Below, piece after piece: positions 15,996-24,200 of a stretch of 37,062 nucleotides of DNA. How positions within the stretch are numbered: position 1 is the stretch's first letter; each line of letters begins with the position of its first letter. This stretch comes from Leucobacter chromiireducens. GTDB lineage: Bacteria; Actinomycetota; Actinomycetes; Actinomycetales; Microbacteriaceae. Where the stretch lies: contig NZ_RPDI01000024.1 of the NCBI RefSeq assembly GCF_003917135.1, forward strand, positions 1-37,062. Direction: 5' to 3'. The notes beneath the pieces were generated by a model that was not told the DNA's origin, ran no database searches, and worked only from the letters and a program-made list of their open reading frames with translations. The translations under genes were made by a program, and so were the position numbers.

Positions 15996-16787
15996 CTAGC
16001 GTGCCGCGCGCTCCGCTGAGTCGAGCAGCGTCTCGACGCCCAGCAGGAACGTCTTCCGGTCCTCCAGCTCGGTGAGCGGGCCGGCGAACCGCGCGATCTG
16101 CGGGTAGCTCCGCGGATCCGCGAGGATCGGCCCGTCGAACCACGGCGAGGTCTCCGGCGCGGGGTCGAGTTCGCCGCTCTCAATGCGGCCGCGCGCGATC
16201 CCGGACGCCGTCGAGAGGATATACGTGGAGAGCAGCGCGTAGTGCTGCACCACGTCGCGCGGGGCGAGCCCCGCGCGATCGAGCGAGTCGAGCAGTAGCT
16301 CGATGGCCCCGAGCTCGCCCGGCCCGTGCGTCGTGAGCACCATCGCCTCGGCGGCGATCGAGGGGTGCACGACGTACTCGCGCAGCGTGCTCTCCGCGAG
16401 CTGCATGACCCGCCCGCGCCAGTCCTCCGCCGGCGCCTCGATCGTGGCGAGCGCGCGCACGTGCAGGGCGTCGAGCAGCACCTCCATCAGGTGGCCCTTG
16501 CTGCGGAAATGGCGGTAGATCGCGGACGGATCGACGCCGAGGTGCAGGCCGAGCGCCTTCGCGGAGAACTCGTTCGAACGGGTTTCCGCCGCGACGGTGA
16601 GGCCGGCCCCGACGATCGTGTCGACGTCCAGGCGCACCTTTCGGGCGGCCCGGCGGCCGCGCCCCGCGGCGCCAGATCCCTCCGCGCCAGATCCCGCCGC
16701 GCCGGATCCCGCCGCGCCGGATCCCGCCGCGCCGGATCCCGCCGCGGCGCGCGATCCCGCTGCTGCGTCCGCTGGTGTCGTGGTCAT
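15996..16787 (-). CDS. TetR-family transcriptional regulator with a Gly-Ser-Ala repeat N-terminus
   Basis: A 263-aa TetR protein. About 45 N-terminal residues are low-complexity, including tandem GSGAA units, before the DNA-binding domain (about 50-100: FSAKALGLHLGVDPSAIYRH, then FRSKGHLMEVLLDAL). The ligand domain has the TetR_C arrangement with LLSTYILSTASG. The ATG at 16787 has GGAGGGAG upstream; the extension to 16874 runs into the promoter region and is rejected. It is divergent from the amidohydrolase/dipeptide-importer operon, with a nested perfect palindrome between, so it is the likely repressor of that operon and of itself. The flexible N-terminal tail is unusual for the family, which normally starts close to the helix-turn-helix. 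Confidence 0.9.
   Translation of the reverse strand: MTTTPADAAAGSRAAAGSGAAGSGAAGSGAAGSGAEGSGAAGRGRRAARKVRLDVDTIVGAGLTVAAETRSNEFSAKALGLHLGVDPSAIYRHFRSKGHLMEVLLDALHVRALATIEAPAEDWRGRVMQLAESTLREYVVHPSIAAEAMVLTTHGPGELGAIELLLDSLDRAGLAPRDVVQHYALLSTYILSTASGIARGRIESGELDPAPETSPWFDGPILADPRSYPQIARFAGPLTELEDRKTFLLGVETLLDSAERAAR
16671..16745. repeat. 15-bp tandem repeat inside the TetR gene
   Basis: Five head-to-tail 15-bp units of the form GCCGGATCCCGCCGC (the first two with GCCAGATC, the first also with CTCCGC) at 16671-16745. They are in frame and encode GSGAA-type repeats near the N-terminus of the TetR protein. Unit number can change without shifting the frame. Confidence 0.9.
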
Positions 16788-16875
16788 GCGGCTCCCTCCT
16801 CTCGCCCAGCGTAGGGCATCGCTCGCCCTCGGCGCGACGGCCGCCGCGCGCGCCACGAAACCAATTTGACACACG

Positions 16876-16919
16876 CTTTGTCAAAGCCTTTGACAAAGGT
16901 GTATCCGCTCCCGTACGCT
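16876..16919 (+). promoter_or_regulatory. Nested palindromic operator and promoter of the amidohydrolase/peptide-importer operon
   Basis: CTTTGTCAAAG (16876-16886) and its exact reverse complement CTTTGACAAAG (16888-16898) form an 11-bp inverted repeat with a 1-base centre; each arm is also palindromic on its own (CTTTG-N-CAAAG). TTGACA at 16890-16895 is a consensus -35, with TACGCT (16914-16919) as a weaker -10 at 18 bases. The operator thus covers the -35, as expected for repression by the divergent TetR protein. A further TTGACA is at 16866-16871. Confidence 0.7.
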
Positions 16920-16956
16920 CCATCTCATTCCGATTCACAGGCGAACAAGGAGTGGC

Positions 16957-18633
16957 ATGGCAAGCGATGTGTTGTTTACCGGGGGCGCGGTGTTCCTCGG
17001 GAGCGGTGAACCAGTGCGCGGCCTCGCCGTCGCGGTCACCGCTGGCCGCATCACCGCCGTGGTGCCCGAGGCGGACGCCGCCGAACTGCTCGGCCCCGAG
17101 ACCCGCAGGGTGGACCTCGCCGGCGCACTCCTGTCTCCCGGTTTCCAGGACGCGCACATTCACCCGATCAGCGGTGGCGTCGAAGCGCTGCAGTGCGACC
17201 TGACCGCGGCCACGAGCGCGGACGACGCACTGCGGCGGATCGCCGAGTACGCCGCTGCGAACCCGGCTGAACCGTGGATCCTCGGCGGCGGCTGGTCGAT
17301 GGATCACTTCCCTGGCGGCGCGCCCACCCGCGTGCTGCTCGACGCGCTCCGTGTGGACGGGCGGCCGCTCGACCGCCCGGTCCTGCTCATGAGCCGGGAT
17401 CACCACAGCAGCTGGGCCAACACCCCGGCGATCGAGGCCGCCGGCCTCACGGCAACGACCCCCGATCCGGCCGACGGCCGCATCGAGCGCGAGGCGGACG
17501 GCTTCCCCGCAGGCACGTTCCACGAGGGCGCGGGAGCCCTCTTCGACGGCGTGAAGCCTGCGCTGTCGGCGGAACTCATCTACCGGGGCCTGCTGCACGC
17601 GCAGGAGCAGCTGATCGCCCAGGGCATCACGGGCTGGCAGGACGCCTGGGTGGGCGCCGACGGGCCGGGCACCGGCACGCTCGAGGCCTACGAGCGGGCG
17701 ATCGCCGAGGACACCCTGCGCGTGCACGTCGTCGGCGCCCAGTGGTGGGAGCGGGATCGCGGCCTCGAACAGATCGCCGAGCAGGTGGCGCGCCGCGACG
17801 CCCGCGCCGCGAGCGGGACGGCGCAGCGCTTCTCGCTCGGCACGGTGAAGATGATGGTGGACGGGGTGGCGGAAAACTTCACCGCGTCGATGATCGACCC
17901 CTACCTGGACACGCACGGCCACCCCACCTGCAACCACGGCATCTCGTTCCTCGATCCCGCGGTGCTCGCTGACGCCGTTGCGCAGCTCGACGCCGCGGGC
18001 ATGCAGGTGCACTTCCACGCGCTGGGGGATCGCGCCGTGCGCGACGCCCTGGACGCGATCGCCGGCGCACGCGCGGCAAACGGCGAGAGCGACGCGCGGC
18101 ACCACCTCGCGCACCTGCAGGTCGTCGCGGAGGCCGACGCGCAGCGCTTCGGCGAGCTCGGCGCTGCCGCGAACCTGCAGATGCTCTGGGCCACGCACGA
18201 GGAGCAGCTCGACACGCTCACACTCCCGTTCCTCGGGGCGGGCGCGGTGGCCAGGCAGTACCCCTTCGGCGATCTCGTGCGCGGCGGGGCGACCATCGCC
18301 GCCGGCAGCGACTGGCCGGTGTCGACCGCCGATCCGCTCGCCGCGATCCACATCGGCGTGACGCGCGTCGGCCCCGAGGTCGAGGCTGGCCCGCTCGGCG
18401 GGGAGGCGCAGCGGCTCACCCTCAGCGCCGCCCTCGCGGCGTACACCTCCGGCTCGGCGTACGTGAACCACCGCGAGCACGACACCGGGTCGGTGCGCGA
18501 GGGCTTCCTCGCAAACCTCGTCGTCATCGATCCCAATCCGTTCGATCTGGATCCCGGAGCGCTGCACACCGCGCGCGTGCGGGAGACCTGGATCGAGGGC
18601 GAGCGCGTCTACGAGCGCGCACGCGAGCGCTGA
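16957..18633 (+). CDS. Amidohydrolase family protein, YtcJ / N-substituted formamide deformylase-like (second copy)
   Basis: A 558-aa metal-dependent hydrolase. Landmarks are SPGFQDAHIHP (metal ligands His67, His69), TVKMMVDGVAEN (probable carboxylated-lysine region), VHFHALGDRAV, HHLAHLQVV, and AAGSDWPVS with the catalytic Asp at about 452. The ATG at 16957 has AAGGAG about 6 bases upstream. Cytoplasmic, no signal peptide. It heads an apparent operon with a dipeptide-type ABC importer (97 bp to the binding-protein gene), so it probably hydrolyses the imported amide or peptide-like compound. Control is likely by the divergent TetR protein through the palindrome at 16876-16898. It matches the amidohydrolase at 2040-3716 in length and motif order but differs clearly in sequence, so the two need not share a substrate. 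Confidence 0.9.
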   Translation: MASDVLFTGGAVFLGSGEPVRGLAVAVTAGRITAVVPEADAAELLGPETRRVDLAGALLSPGFQDAHIHPISGGVEALQCDLTAATSADDALRRIAEYAAANPAEPWILGGGWSMDHFPGGAPTRVLLDALRVDGRPLDRPVLLMSRDHHSSWANTPAIEAAGLTATTPDPADGRIEREADGFPAGTFHEGAGALFDGVKPALSAELIYRGLLHAQEQLIAQGITGWQDAWVGADGPGTGTLEAYERAIAEDTLRVHVVGAQWWERDRGLEQIAEQVARRDARAASGTAQRFSLGTVKMMVDGVAENFTASMIDPYLDTHGHPTCNHGISFLDPAVLADAVAQLDAAGMQVHFHALGDRAVRDALDAIAGARAANGESDARHHLAHLQVVAEADAQRFGELGAAANLQMLWATHEEQLDTLTLPFLGAGAVARQYPFGDLVRGGATIAAGSDWPVSTADPLAAIHIGVTRVGPEVEAGPLGGEAQRLTLSAALAAYTSGSAYVNHREHDTGSVREGFLANLVVIDPNPFDLDPGALHTARVRETWIEGERVYERARER

Positions 18634-18730
18634 ACCCCGCGCGAAGCCCCGCCGCACCGCGCAAAGCCGCACCGCGCCCCCGCACACCCCGCACGACCAC
18701 ACTGCCCACACACAGCCAAGGAGAACACCG

Positions 18731-20380
18731 GTGTTCACACTCTCGAAGCGAGGCCGCACGCGCGGCGTCGCACTCATGTCCGGCCTCGCCATCGCGGGGC
18801 TCACCCTGACCGCATGCTCCGGCGGCGGCGGCGCGGCGAGCGCCGATCCCGTCGACTGGACGCTCACGGAGCAGACGGCCGCGCCCTCCGGCGAGATCGA
18901 TCAGATCACCTGGGCGAGCTACGCCGAGCCGTTCTCGCTCGACTACGCCTACGCCTTCGACTACGCCGACAACCAGGTGCTCGCGAACGTGTGCGAATCG
19001 CTGCTGCGCCTGAACGCCGACTTCACGCTCTCGCCCGGCCTCGCCGAGTCGTTCACCAACCCGACGCCCACCACCTGGGTGTACCAGCTGCGCGACGGCG
19101 TGGCGTTCCACGACGGCACCGAGCTCACCGCGGCGGACGCCGTCGCGTCGATGCGGCGCCACCTGGATCCCGCGGTGGGCTCGTCGTGGGCGAGCGTCTA
19201 CCAGAACGTCGCGTCGATCGAGCAGACCGGCGAGCGCGAGGTCACGGTCACCACGACGATCCCCGACTCGCAGTTCAACCTCGGCATGGGCGGCGCGGCC
19301 GGCGTGATCGAGTCGGCGGCGACGCTCGCCGAGGCCGGCGCCGACTACGGCAACTCCTCGACCGGGGTGAACTGCACCGGCCCGTTCAGCTTCGACGCGT
19401 GGCAGTCCGGCGAGGGCATCTCGCTCAGCCGCTTCGCCGACTACTGGGATCCCGAGCTCGCGGCGCAGGCCGCGCAGCTCGACTTCGTGTTCATGGGCGA
19501 CGCGACCGCGCGCGCCAACGCGCTCAAGTCGGGCGAGGTGGACGGCAGCTGGCTGCTGCCCCTCGACGCCGTGCGAGCGCTCGACGAGGCCGGGGGCGGA
19601 GAGGTGCTCTACGGCCTGAACACCTCGGTGTCCAACCTCATCGTGTCGAACCTCGAGGGCCCCCTCGGTGATCCCCGGGTGCGCGAGGCGCTCCTCATGG
19701 CCATCGACCGGCAGGGCATCATCGACGCGGCGACGAGCGGCATCGGGCGCATCTCGGACGTGCACACGACCGAGGCGGTGTGGGGCGACGCCGACGCCGC
19801 GGCGCGCGAGACCGCGTTCACCGAGATCCAGCACTACGACCACGACGTGGCGGCAGCGAAGAAGCTCATCGAGGAGGCCGGCGCGACGGGGGAGCCCATC
19901 ACGATCGCCACGGCACCGATCAGCCAGGAGTTCGCGGTGATCTCGCAGGCAACGGCCGCCGCGGCGAAGGCGATCGGGCTCGAACCGAAGATCGAAACGA
20001 TGACGCCGAACGCGTACACGACCCTGTTCTCGGACCCCTCGGCGCGTGAGAACGTCGACCTCTTCTACACGATGTGGTACCTCTCCAGCCCGGATCCGAT
20101 CGAGATGTACTCGGTGCTGCGCACCGGTGAGTTCAGCAACTACGGCGGCTGGTCGAACCCCGAGTTCGATGCGCTCGTCACCGACGCGGTGTCGACGATG
20201 GACCCGAAGGAGCGCAGCGAGCTCACGGCGCGCGCCCAGCAGATCGCCAACGCCGAGCTGCCCTGGCTGCCGCTCTACGAGGTACCCAACGCGATGTACC
20301 TCGGCGAGCGCGTCACCGGCCTCTCGCCGTCGATCAACTTCATGTACTACCCGTGGGCGGCGACGCTTGGCGCACGCTAG
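18731..20380 (+). CDS. Peptide/nickel-type ABC substrate-binding lipoprotein (SBP family 5)
   Basis: A 549-aa extracellular binding lipoprotein. A basic N-terminus, hydrophobic stretch and lipobox LTAC (Cys29) followed by SGGGG show lipid anchoring. The mature protein has the family 5 pattern: LANVCESLLRLNADFTLSPG, LAESF, YQLRDGVAFHDGTELTAADA, and later LGDPRVREALLMAIDRQGII. The start codon is GTG at 18731 with AAGGAG 7 bases upstream. Family members bind di/oligopeptides, nickel, opines, glutathione or other amide-like compounds. It stands 97 bp after the amidohydrolase and 60 bp before the permease gene, with a perfect hairpin in the latter gap. It delivers substrate to the permeases that follow. 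Confidence 0.92.
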   Translation: MFTLSKRGRTRGVALMSGLAIAGLTLTACSGGGGAASADPVDWTLTEQTAAPSGEIDQITWASYAEPFSLDYAYAFDYADNQVLANVCESLLRLNADFTLSPGLAESFTNPTPTTWVYQLRDGVAFHDGTELTAADAVASMRRHLDPAVGSSWASVYQNVASIEQTGEREVTVTTTIPDSQFNLGMGGAAGVIESAATLAEAGADYGNSSTGVNCTGPFSFDAWQSGEGISLSRFADYWDPELAAQAAQLDFVFMGDATARANALKSGEVDGSWLLPLDAVRALDEAGGGEVLYGLNTSVSNLIVSNLEGPLGDPRVREALLMAIDRQGIIDAATSGIGRISDVHTTEAVWGDADAAARETAFTEIQHYDHDVAAAKKLIEEAGATGEPITIATAPISQEFAVISQATAAAAKAIGLEPKIETMTPNAYTTLFSDPSARENVDLFYTMWYLSSPDPIEMYSVLRTGEFSNYGGWSNPEFDALVTDAVSTMDPKERSELTARAQQIANAELPWLPLYEVPNAMYLGERVTGLSPSINFMYYPWAATLGAR

Positions 20381-20392
20381 CCCCACCTCGTC

Positions 20393-20419
20393 CCGGCCGG
20401 CGGCGACCCCGCCGGCCGG
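20393..20419 (+). terminator. Intercistronic hairpin between binding-protein and permease genes
   Basis: A perfect 11-bp stem, CCGGCCGGCGG (20393-20403) with its complement at 20409-20419 and a 5-base loop, 12 bp after the binding-protein stop and about 20 bp before the permease start. Like the hairpin between livK and livH, it could raise binding-protein output over that of the membrane parts. No T-tract follows, so full termination is unlikely. Confidence 0.6.
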
Positions 20420-20440
20420 ATCCCGATCGGAGAATCGACG

Positions 20441-21397
20441 ATGACGTACGCGCGTCGCATCGCAGGCAAACTGGGTGCGCTCCTCCTGACGCTCTTTCTC
20501 GCGTCCCTCCTCGTGTTCTTCTCGCGGTTCCTCGTGCCGGGCGATCCGGTGCGGTTCCTGCTGCGCGGGCGCAAGCCCAGCCCGGAAGCGATCGCCGCGG
20601 TCACCGAGCAGTACGGGCTCGACCTGCACCCGGTGCAGCAGTACCTCAACTGGCTGTTCGGGATCTTCCGCGGCGACTTCGGCCGCTCGCTGCAGTTCCG
20701 CCAGGACGTCGCGACGGTGATCGGCGACCGCCTGCCGGTGACGCTCGCGCTCGTCGTGATGGCCGGGCTCATGATCGCGCTGCTCGGGATCACCGCCGGG
20801 GTCGTCGCCGCCCTCAACCGCGGCAAGGTGGCGGACCGGGCGACGCTGATCCTCCTCACCGTGCTCGGCGCGATCCCCTCATTCGTCGGCTCGATCGTGC
20901 TCATCTCCGTGTTCGCGGTGACGCTCGGCTGGTTTCCGACGTTCGGCTCCGGGACCGGGTTCTGGGACACGGTGACCCACCTGTTCCTGCCGGCGCTCGC
21001 GCTCGCGCTCTCCTTCGTGGTGCTGATCGGCAAGGTGACGCGTTCCTCGATGGTGGAGCAGATCGGGCGCGAGCACGTCGAGGTCGCGCTGAGCCGCGGG
21101 ATCGCACGCGGGTCGGTGATCCGCCGGCACGTGTTCCGCAACTCGATCGGGCCCATCGTCACGGTGAGCGGCCTGCTCATCGCCGGGCTCCTCGTCGCGA
21201 GCACGATCGTCGAGTCCGCCTTCGGGATCTCGGGGCTCGGATCGCTGCTCGTGCAGTCCGTCGACCGCCTGGACTTCCCGGTCGTGCAGATGATCGTGCT
21301 GCTCGTCGTCGCCGCGTTCGTCGTGGTGAACGCCGTGGTCGACCTGCTCGAACCCCTCATTGACCCCCGTGCCGCCGCAGGAGCTGATGCGCGATGA
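20441..21397 (+). CDS. Dipeptide-type ABC importer permease, DppB-like
   Basis: A 318-aa inner-membrane permease of the binding-protein-dependent transport family with about six membrane segments. It begins with a basic residue and a hydrophobic helix, followed by SRFLVPGDPVRFLLRG and the cytoplasmic EAA-type loop near EVALSRGIARGSVIRRHVFR. ATG at 20441 has GGAG about 9 bases upstream. Its stop overlaps the start of the next permease as ATGA. It forms a heterodimeric pore with the DppC-like protein. Confidence 0.92.
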   Translation: MTYARRIAGKLGALLLTLFLASLLVFFSRFLVPGDPVRFLLRGRKPSPEAIAAVTEQYGLDLHPVQQYLNWLFGIFRGDFGRSLQFRQDVATVIGDRLPVTLALVVMAGLMIALLGITAGVVAALNRGKVADRATLILLTVLGAIPSFVGSIVLISVFAVTLGWFPTFGSGTGFWDTVTHLFLPALALALSFVVLIGKVTRSSMVEQIGREHVEVALSRGIARGSVIRRHVFRNSIGPIVTVSGLLIAGLLVASTIVESAFGISGLGSLLVQSVDRLDFPVVQMIVLLVVAAFVVVNAVVDLLEPLIDPRAAAGADAR

Positions 21398-22260
21398 CGA
21401 TCCCCAACCCCACCACAGCGGTGCGCGTCATGCGCGCCCCGCGCGTGCGCCGCGCGAGCTGGCTGTTCACGGCAAGCGTGGTCGTGCTCGGCGCGGTGAC
21501 GCTCGCCGCGGCCCTCGCCCCGCTCGTCGCCCCGTACGACCCCGACGCGGTCGACTTCATGGCCTTCCACGGCGGCCCGTCCGCCGCGCACTGGCTCGGC
21601 ACCGACAGCCTCGGCCGCGACATCCTCAGCCGCATGATCTGGGGCGCGCGCACCGCGCTCCTCGGCCCCCTGCTCGTCGTGGTGTTCTCCACGGTCGTCG
21701 GGATCCTGCTCGGCCTGCTCGCCGCGTGGCGCGGCGGCTGGGTGGACGCAGTGCTCGGGCGCATCTTCGACCTGATCTTCGCGTTCCCCGCACTGCTGAT
21801 CGGGATCATGGCCGTGGCGCTCTTCGGCAAGGGGCTCGTCGCCCCGGTCATCGCCATGAGCCTGGCCTACGCGCCGTTCGTCGCGCGCCTCACCCGCTCG
21901 CTCATCGCGGCCGAACGCACACGACCCTACGTCGCCGCGTACCGCGTGCAGGGCTTCAGCGGATCCTGGATCGCGCTGCGGCGTGTGCTGCCCAACGTGA
22001 TCCCGATCGTGGGGGCGCAGTCCACACTCAACTTCGGCTACGTGCTCGCGGAGCTGGCCGGGCTCTCCTTCCTCGGGCTCGGCGTGCAGGCGCCGACCGC
22101 CGACTGGGGCGCCATGATCAACGAGGCGCAGGCCGGGATCGCGAGCGGGCACTTCCTGCCCGCCGTGGTGCCAGCCATCGCGGTCGTGATCGTCGTGGTC
22201 GCCGTCAACATCATCGGCGAGGAACTCTCGGAACGCATCGGAGGGGGTGTGTCGGCATGA
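21394..22260 (+). CDS. Dipeptide-type ABC importer permease, DppC-like
   Basis: A 288-aa permease with the DppC features: an early membrane helix, then APLVAPYDPDAVDF and the motif WLGTDSLGRDILSRMIWGAR, followed by five more membrane segments and the EAA loop region (AYRVQGFSGSWIALRRVLPN). It overlaps the DppB-like gene (ATGA) at the start and the ATPase gene (ATGA) at the end, so all three are translationally coupled. Confidence 0.93.
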   Translation: MTIPNPTTAVRVMRAPRVRRASWLFTASVVVLGAVTLAAALAPLVAPYDPDAVDFMAFHGGPSAAHWLGTDSLGRDILSRMIWGARTALLGPLLVVVFSTVVGILLGLLAAWRGGWVDAVLGRIFDLIFAFPALLIGIMAVALFGKGLVAPVIAMSLAYAPFVARLTRSLIAAERTRPYVAAYRVQGFSGSWIALRRVLPNVIPIVGAQSTLNFGYVLAELAGLSFLGLGVQAPTADWGAMINEAQAGIASGHFLPAVVPAIAVVIVVVAVNIIGEELSERIGGGVSA

Positions 22261-23927
22261 CACTACTCAGCATCGAAGACCTGACCATCGACCTGCCAGG
22301 CGGCAGGCGCCTGCTCGACGGGATCACGATCCGGGTCGAGGCGGGGGAGACTGTCGGCCTCGTCGGCGAGTCCGGATCCGGAAAGTCGCTCACCGCGCGC
22401 GCGGTGCTCGGGCTGCTGCCCGGAGGTGCGGTGACCGGCGGCAGCGTGCGCTGCGACGGCCGCGAGGCGCTCGGCGCGCCGCCGCGCGAACTACGTGCGG
22501 TGCGCCGCGAGAGCGCGGCGATGATCTTCCAGGATCCGCGCGCAGGGATCAACCCAATGCGCACGATCGGCGATCACATGACCGAGTCGTTGCGGCTGTG
22601 CCGCGGGGTGGGGGCCGGCGCGGCGCGCGCGGCGGCGCTCGAACTGCTGGGCGCCGTGCGACTGCCGCGCCCAGCCGACCACCTCGGGCAGTACCCGCAC
22701 GAGTTCTCCGGCGGCATGCTGCAGCGCGTCATGATCGCGGGCGCGCTGACGAGCGAGCCGAAGCTCCTCATCTGCGACGAGCCGACCACCGCGCTCGACG
22801 TCACTACGCAGGCCGAGATCATCCAGGTGCTGCAGGAGCAGCGCGCCGCGCGCGGCATGGGCATGCTGTTCATCACGCACGATCTGAACCTCGCCGCGTC
22901 GATCTGCGACCGCGTATACGTGATGAGTGGCGGCCGCGTGGTCGAGCAGGGCGGTGCGCGGGCAATCTTCACCGCGCCGAGCGCCGACTACACGAAGCAC
23001 CTCATCGCGGCGACGCCGAGCGTGGCGGTGGCGTCGGCTGCGGCGGGGGCACCGGTGGCGCCGGCTGAGGTGGTCGCGCCGGCTGAGGTGATCGCGCCGG
23101 TGGCGCCGGGCGTGGCTGCGGAGTCCGGAGCGCCGCGGGCCTCGGAACCCCCGCTCGTGCTCGTCGAGGGGCTGTCAAAGACGTACCACCCGCGCGGTCG
23201 CGCCGCCGTGACCGCGGTGCGCGGTGCGTCGCTCGCGATCCCGCGCGGCGGCTCGCTCGGCGTGGTCGGCGAGTCCGGCTCGGGCAAATCGACCCTCGCG
23301 CGCATGATCATCGGCTTGGAGCAGGCGGACGCTGGCGTGCTGCGCATCGGCGGCGCGGAGCGGACGGCGGTGCCGCGCGGCCGGCGCGAGCGCCTCGCGC
23401 GTGCACGCAGCGCGCAGATGGTGTTCCAGGATCCCTATCTGTCGCTCGATCCGCGGATCCCCGTTGGCCGGGCGATCGAGGACGCGCTCCGACTGCACAC
23501 GCCGCTGCGCGGCGGGGAGGCTGCGCGGCGCGCGGTGGAACTGCTTGCGGAGGTCGGGCTGCCGGCCGAGCACGCGCAGGCGCTGCCGCGCACCCTCTCG
23601 GGTGGGCAACGGCAGCGCGTCGCGATTGCGCGCGCGATCGCGATTGAGCCGGAGCTGCTCGTGATGGATGAGGCGACGAGCGCGCTCGACGTCTCGGTGC
23701 AGGCGCAGGTGCTCGACCTCCTCGCCCGGGTGCGCGCGGAGCAGGGGCTGACGATCCTGTTTATCAGTCACGACCTTGGCGTGGTCCGGCGAGTGTGCGA
23801 CGAGACGCTCGTGATGCGCCAGGGCGAGATCGTGGAGAGCGGCCCGACGGAGGCGCTGCTCGGTGCGCCGCAGCACGAGTACACCCGGATGCTGATCGAC
23901 TCGGTTCCGCGCCCGGCCTGGGCGTGA
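22257..23927 (+). CDS. Fused dual ATPase of a dipeptide-type ABC importer (DppD-DppF fusion)
   Basis: A 556-aa protein with two complete ABC ATPase domains. The first has Walker A GESGSGKS at 37-44, C-loop FSGGMLQR near 150, and Walker B LLICDEPTTALD; the second has GESGSGKS at 338-345, LSGGQRQR and LLVMDEATSALD. An Ala/Pro/Val-rich linker with repeated APAEV/APVAPG units (about 255-290) joins them. Fused pairs like this are known in GsiA/YejF-type systems. The start ATG at 22257 overlaps the permease stop; the upstream open frame to 21360 is a shadow of the permease gene. It is the last gene of the TetR-controlled operon and ends convergent to the ThDP enzyme gene. Confidence 0.93.
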   Translation: MTLLSIEDLTIDLPGGRRLLDGITIRVEAGETVGLVGESGSGKSLTARAVLGLLPGGAVTGGSVRCDGREALGAPPRELRAVRRESAAMIFQDPRAGINPMRTIGDHMTESLRLCRGVGAGAARAAALELLGAVRLPRPADHLGQYPHEFSGGMLQRVMIAGALTSEPKLLICDEPTTALDVTTQAEIIQVLQEQRAARGMGMLFITHDLNLAASICDRVYVMSGGRVVEQGGARAIFTAPSADYTKHLIAATPSVAVASAAAGAPVAPAEVVAPAEVIAPVAPGVAAESGAPRASEPPLVLVEGLSKTYHPRGRAAVTAVRGASLAIPRGGSLGVVGESGSGKSTLARMIIGLEQADAGVLRIGGAERTAVPRGRRERLARARSAQMVFQDPYLSLDPRIPVGRAIEDALRLHTPLRGGEAARRAVELLAEVGLPAEHAQALPRTLSGGQRQRVAIARAIAIEPELLVMDEATSALDVSVQAQVLDLLARVRAEQGLTILFISHDLGVVRRVCDETLVMRQGEIVESGPTEALLGAPQHEYTRMLIDSVPRPAWA

Positions 23928-23972
23928 GCCCGCCGCCCGCGCCCCTCATGCACCCTCAAACGCCCTCACACA

Positions 23973-24034
23973 CGGAGAAATCTGATATTTCGGAGGCCTT
24001 TTGCATGCAGGCTCCGAGATACGAGATTTCTCCG
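23973..24034. repeat. 62-bp dispersed palindromic element, copy B
   Basis: The arms at 23973-23995 and 24012-24034 pair at 20 of 23 positions with a 16-base spacer; four more pairs (CACA/TGTG) extend the stem outside the shared core. Same length, spacer and end sequences as copy A at 15866-15927. It lies between the convergent dual-ATPase and ThDP-enzyme genes, next to a separate perfect terminator hairpin. Confidence 0.85.
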
Positions 24035-24098
24035 TGTGGGAGTGCGGGGTTGCGGGGCGGTGCCCGGGCCCGCCGGCCCGCGGGCGGGGAATTGCAGC

Positions 24099-24138
24099 GA
24101 GAAAGCTCCGCTTTGCGCGCGCAAAGCGGAGCTTTCTC
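24099..24138. terminator. Perfect 40-base palindrome, bidirectional terminator
   Basis: Twenty bases starting GAGAAAGCTCCGCTTTGCGC are followed at once by their exact reverse complement (24099-24138). The stem is AAAG-led on one side and CTTTCTC-ended on the other, so each strand has a short U-rich end. It is placed between convergent genes ending at 23927 and 24201 and should end transcription in both directions. Confidence 0.8.
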
Positions 24139-24200
24139 TCACTCAGATGCCGGCGCCGGGGTGAGGGGTCAGCCTGGCCGAGGGCCCAGCCGGGCCGAAG

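Noticed and set aside
16671-16745. CRISPR-like array
   Set aside because: Units are contiguous with no spacers, in frame, and encode a Gly-Ser-Ala tail of the TetR protein.
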